The position numbers and the translations under genes are program-made. Positions 6,358 to 8,672 of a stretch of 8,672 nt of DNA are shown piece after piece (the stretch's first letter is position 1; each line of letters opens with the position of its first letter). Below the pieces are notes generated by a model, which was not told the DNA's origin, did not search any database, and saw nothing but the letters and a program-made list of their open reading frames with translations. The DNA is from Clostridia bacterium (GTDB lineage: Bacteria > Bacillota > Clostridia > DUPQ01): the NCBI GenBank assembly GCA_028690885.1, contig JAQVAJ010000044.1, forward strand, positions 1-8,672. Direction: 5' to 3'.

Positions 6358-6924
6358 CCTTCCATAGTTATTTCTGACGTTTTCGTAGATATAAAGCAAC
6401 AAATTTTCTTTAAGTTTTGCAAAAATGCATAAAGACCTGCACACAGGCTCAAGCAGGCAATCGAATCTTTCAAAGTACATGTTTCCGTTTTTATAAACAG
6501 GTAGCTTAGAAAAGGGATACAGAATTCTGTCGTAGTTTAGAAAGTAAATATGTCATCTAAAGGGTGTTTGGTCTTTAGACATCTTTCTCTGCAAACATAA
6601 ACTGATGTATTTTGAGCTCATTGTATATCTTGCATAAAACAGTAAAACCAGTATTATTCAAATCACTGGTGCTTGTTGACACCATTTCATTGGTATTAAT
6701 CGTAATTTGAACCGATTTGCTTTTGTTTTCTTCTTCAGTCATCCTTTGATTGACCTCGGTAAAATAGGTAATCGGATTATCGTGCTCTTTTATAAGCTCA
6801 TCAAGATACCCGATATTTTTCAATAATTTATGTTTGTTTTTGCTACTACTTATCTGTAGCTTTTGACAATTGACAAATGGATTCTACCGACTGCTCTGAC
6901 GGTTTTTTTACGAATATAATGCAA
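6358..6924 (-). pseudogene. IS1634-type transposase remnant, N-terminal part only
   Basis: The minus strand reads through three frames that, joined, resemble the N-terminal third of clostridial IS1634-family transposases as I remember them. The first, from about 6924, has RIHLSIVKSYR and ends in TAA near 6850. The second, 6847-6575, has KHKLLKNIGYLDEL, then an HDNPITYF/TEEENKSK stretch and LCKIYNELKI. The third, 6552-6346, has DRILYPFSKL, FERFDCLL and YENVRNNYGR. Stops and frameshifts separate them, and the catalytic C-terminal two-thirds is absent. The 82-codon frame starting with TTG at 6823 is only the middle fragment: homology continues upstream of that TTG, so it is not a gene. Similarity ends at the Tyr-Gly-Arg codons, 12 bases before the maturase ATG. 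The family assignment rests on recall, but the pattern is strong. Confidence 0.75.
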
Positions 6925-7189
6925 GTTCTCTGTTATTAAAGCTAATCAATATTTAATACCTTGGTAACAAATTCTAGTACTCCCACAAGCCAGTAGGATA
7001 ATGAAATCGTGCAGCTGAATTTAGCGAAACCTTCTTTGAGATGTAGTCCTGTTGCATAGACTAGCGACGCAACTCTATGGGATAGATTCGAATGAGCTAG
7101 AAAGATTAAAGCCCCGTATCTACAACAAAATAGATTCCCGTAATGTCTCGCTGAAACCTCATTGCAACTATTAGAATAGGTGGCGCATT
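6925..7189. other. Intergenic stretch between two divergent transposase remnants, possible IS110 non-coding end
   Basis: I find no convincing gene on either strand in these 265 bases. The right part, next to the IS110-type remnant, is where IS110 elements carry their 5' non-coding end, including the bridge RNA gene. At 7118-7135 a small hairpin remains: ATCTA and TAGAT around an eight-base loop. The flanks (CCCG at 7113-7116 and 7137-7140) look like a longer stem that has lost pairing. A second short pair, GTTGC and GCAAC, occurs near 7052-7074. These are weak signs, consistent with a decayed structured RNA. Confidence 0.35.
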
Positions 7190-8258
7190 GTGTATTACAT
7201 CGGTATCAACATTGCCAAAAGAGCACAAGAATTTTTTTCAAATGACGAAGGAAGTGTCTTTAACGGTAACTATTTACAAATCCCTAATACCCTTTCCAGA
7301 ATTGATAAGCTGATAAAGGAACTCGATAAATTTGTATTCACTCCTAAAAAATCTCCTATTGGAATGAAGCAACTGGGTATTATTAGTTAGTTCTATACTC
7401 CTAACTTACATGATCAAAACTTTGAGGTTAAAGTCATTAATTCTATTGTACTGGATGCCTATTCTAATATACATCCGGAGGACCAAAAACGATCGCATAG
7501 ATACCGAGGCTTGTGACGTCTTACGACTTGGGGAGTGTCAAAAAGCAACCATTGCAGATGATAAAATTTTTGCACTACGGCAACAATGCAGTTCAGATTC
7601 TGTCAAATCCAAACTGATAGTGACTAAAACAGAAACCCTTTTACTTTGTAAGATCAAATCTTCCCTGAATCTTGATCATGAACAACTTTTAGTAAAGTTT
7701 AGGTATCAGTTATGAAAGAAGTATTGAAAATGCTATACAACTCCGAAGAAACAACCCTTATCCGGACAATAAAGCTTGTTAATCTGCTAACAAAAGCTTC
7801 AAAAAGATGTTCTTGAAGGAAAAATTTCTATAGATTAAGCTGTCTCGTCTAACAATCTATCGGCATAGCGTGATTACTGTTGATGCTCTTGTTTTTCAAT
7901 TATGACAAATTATTGAGCAAATAGAAAACCTACATGGACTCGCTAGAATCACTTATTACTACGCTTCCAGAAGTAGGACTTGTTTACGGTGTTGTTATTC
8001 TTTCAAAACTTGGCAATGTCACAAAATTCATAAGGAGAAAATGTTTCTTTATCTAAACATAACTCATCTCACCTTAGGAAAGGTATCTGGGTGCTACTTA
8101 TATTGCTCTTTGGTCTGATCCTGAACTTATGTTATATTACCAACACTTAAGAGCGAAAGACAAAAATAAAAAGTGTTATTGAAGACGTAGTAAGAGAACT
8201 TCATTATTAAATCTTCACTGCCCTAATCGAAAATCGACCATATGCGACAAGAAATTAG
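7190..8258 (+). pseudogene. IS110-family transposase, full-length but frameshifted and inactive
   Basis: Fragments in several frames reproduce the order of an IS110-type (DEDD) transposase of about 350 residues. They are YYIGINIAKRAQEFF near 7193, IGMKQLG near 7360, HDQNFEVKVINSIVLDAYSN near 7408-7470, RRTKNDRIDTEACDVLRLGE near 7480-7540, LVNLLTKASK near 7778, the Transposase_20-like stretch SLITTLPEVGLVYGVVIL near 7940-7995, and LIENRPYATRN just before a TAG at 8256. The first catalytic Asp, in the usual GIDIAK, is Asn (GINIAK), and the Glu of the usual GMExxG is Lys (GMK). The Asp in KNDRID is kept. With stops between fragments, the element cannot make a working recombinase. The GTG at 7190 marks the likely original start. 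Confidence 0.85.
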
Positions 8259-8477
8259 GTACACACATCTCTACTCACCTTCTAACTTTACATATGACTT
8301 TATTTATAATACACATCTATTCAATTTCCAAAGTTTAATACTGACAATGATATGTAATTTTATTTTTTCCACTCACCTTAATCCCTAAGTATTAGTTCTT
8401 GATTTTTTATATAGTCTTATTAATTCCCACTATACCAAAGACAGAAAAATACGCCAAGAAAAATTTACAAATTAAAT
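8259..8477. other. A+T-rich spacer with no recognisable gene
   Basis: These roughly 220 bases, between the end of the IS110-type remnant and the terminator of the rightmost peptide gene, are strongly A+T-rich. They hold no open frame with a ribosome binding site on either strand that I would support. The left part is probably the remaining 3' non-coding end of the IS110 element. I could not identify its exact boundary. Confidence 0.5.
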
Positions 8478-8517
8478 AAGAAAATGAAAATAAAATGTGA
8501 GCACAAGAAAAGCTCAC
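8478..8517 (-). terminator. Rho-independent terminator after the 24-residue peptide gene
   Basis: Read on the minus strand, GTGAGC (8517-8512) pairs with GCTCAC (8502-8497) around a nine-base loop, then a T-rich run ATTTTATTTTCATTTT follows. It lies about 45 bases past the stop of the short peptide gene. This suggests that the transcript of that gene ends here and does not continue through the IS remnants into the maturase operon. Confidence 0.7.
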
Positions 8518-8560
8518 TTCCCTTTATAAGCAACTTCATTTAGTAGTTGATTCGGTTACG

Positions 8561-8635
8561 CTATACCTTGTGTCCACCGCAGGCAACAACGCGCTTAATT
8601 TTGGACATAGCGGGTTTTACATATGCTTTTTTCAT
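8561..8635 (-). CDS. 24-residue Lys-rich peptide with CGG tail, candidate RiPP precursor
   Basis: This tiny gene has ATG at 8635 and a TAG stop at 8561-8563. It is supported by a very good ribosome binding site (AAAGGAGG, nine bases before the ATG) and a terminator downstream. The product begins MKKAYVKPAM, is rich in Lys and Val, has no acidic residue, and ends VVACGGHKV with a single Cys at 19. The MKK-Y-KP opening recalls short RiPP precursors such as some lasso-type leaders, but I know no family with this exact form. It does not resemble the 29-residue Cys-rich peptide beyond the MKK start and high Lys content. It may be a second substrate of the same maturase, now cut off by insertion sequences, or the last gene of a separate locus beyond the window. 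The alternative is a short leader or regulatory peptide. Confidence 0.6.
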   Translation of the reverse strand: MKKAYVKPAMSKIKRVVACGGHKV

Positions 8636-8644
8636 TACGGCAAT

Positions 8645-8652
8645 CCTCCTTT
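8645..8652 (-). promoter_or_regulatory. Strong ribosome binding site of the 24-residue peptide gene
   Basis: On the minus strand AAAGGAGG lies nine bases upstream of the ATG at 8635. This near-perfect match is the main reason to treat so short a frame as a gene. The promoter, if local, lies beyond the right window edge. Confidence 0.7.
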
Positions 8653-8672
8653 CCAAATCCCGTCAAAGACAA

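Noticed and set aside
6279..6363. Short frame starting at an ATG just upstream of the maturase start and overlapping it in another frame
   Set aside because: About 22 codons (starting MEGVKVYD), no ribosome binding site, and fully overlapped by the maturase N-terminus and the transposase remnant.
6575..6823. 82-codon open frame on the minus strand as a stand-alone gene
   Set aside because: It begins at a TTG inside a recognisable transposase segment (KHKLLKNIGYLDEL continues upstream of the TTG), so it is the middle fragment of the IS1634-type pseudogene.
7410..7715. 101-codon plus-strand frame as a gene
   Set aside because: Its first third is out of frame with the IS110 homology, and the rest is an internal fragment of the decayed transposase.
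1..8672. CRISPR array, tRNA, rRNA or riboswitch
   Set aside because: No regularly spaced direct repeats, no cloverleaf and no conserved rRNA or riboswitch motif was seen on reading either strand.

Overview
The window looks like accessory DNA from a low-GC Firmicute, probably an anaerobic Clostridia-type gut or soil bacterium. The reasons are A+T-rich sequence, AAAGGAGG-type ribosome binding sites, an oxygen-sensitive radical SAM enzyme, and decayed IS1634- and IS110-type transposases of the kind common in Clostridia. No housekeeping gene, tRNA or rRNA is visible.

Positions 1-6346, all on the minus strand, form one compact gene set that reads as a ribosomally made, post-translationally modified peptide (RiPP) locus. 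In transcription order it encodes a radical SAM/SPASM maturase, an acyl-carrier-like protein whose start lies inside the maturase gene, a 29-residue Cys-rich candidate precursor, a possible 40-residue ORF overlapping a long inverted repeat, two ABC half-exporters joined by an ATGA overlap, and a cytoplasmic subtilisin-like (S8) peptidase cut by the left window edge. A workable scheme is that the maturase modifies the Cys-rich peptide with help from the carrier-like protein, the S8 peptidase removes the leader inside the cell, and the paired half-exporter secretes the product. The combination resembles, from memory, the clostridial CLI_3235/CcpM-type peptide maturation cassettes, which also pair a radical SAM enzyme with an ACP-related protein. 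I cannot confirm family membership without a profile search.

Positions about 6347-8258 are a graveyard of insertion sequences. A minus-strand remnant of the N-terminal third of an IS1634-type transposase runs straight up to the maturase start codon. A near full-length but frameshifted IS110-type transposase lies on the plus strand, with two of its catalytic acidic residues already substituted. The 265 bases between them may include a relic of the IS110 non-coding (bridge) RNA end.

At the right edge, on the minus strand, a 24-residue Lys-rich peptide ending in a CGG-containing tail has a strong ribosome binding site and its own terminator. It is a second candidate precursor, or the last gene of a neighbouring locus outside the window.
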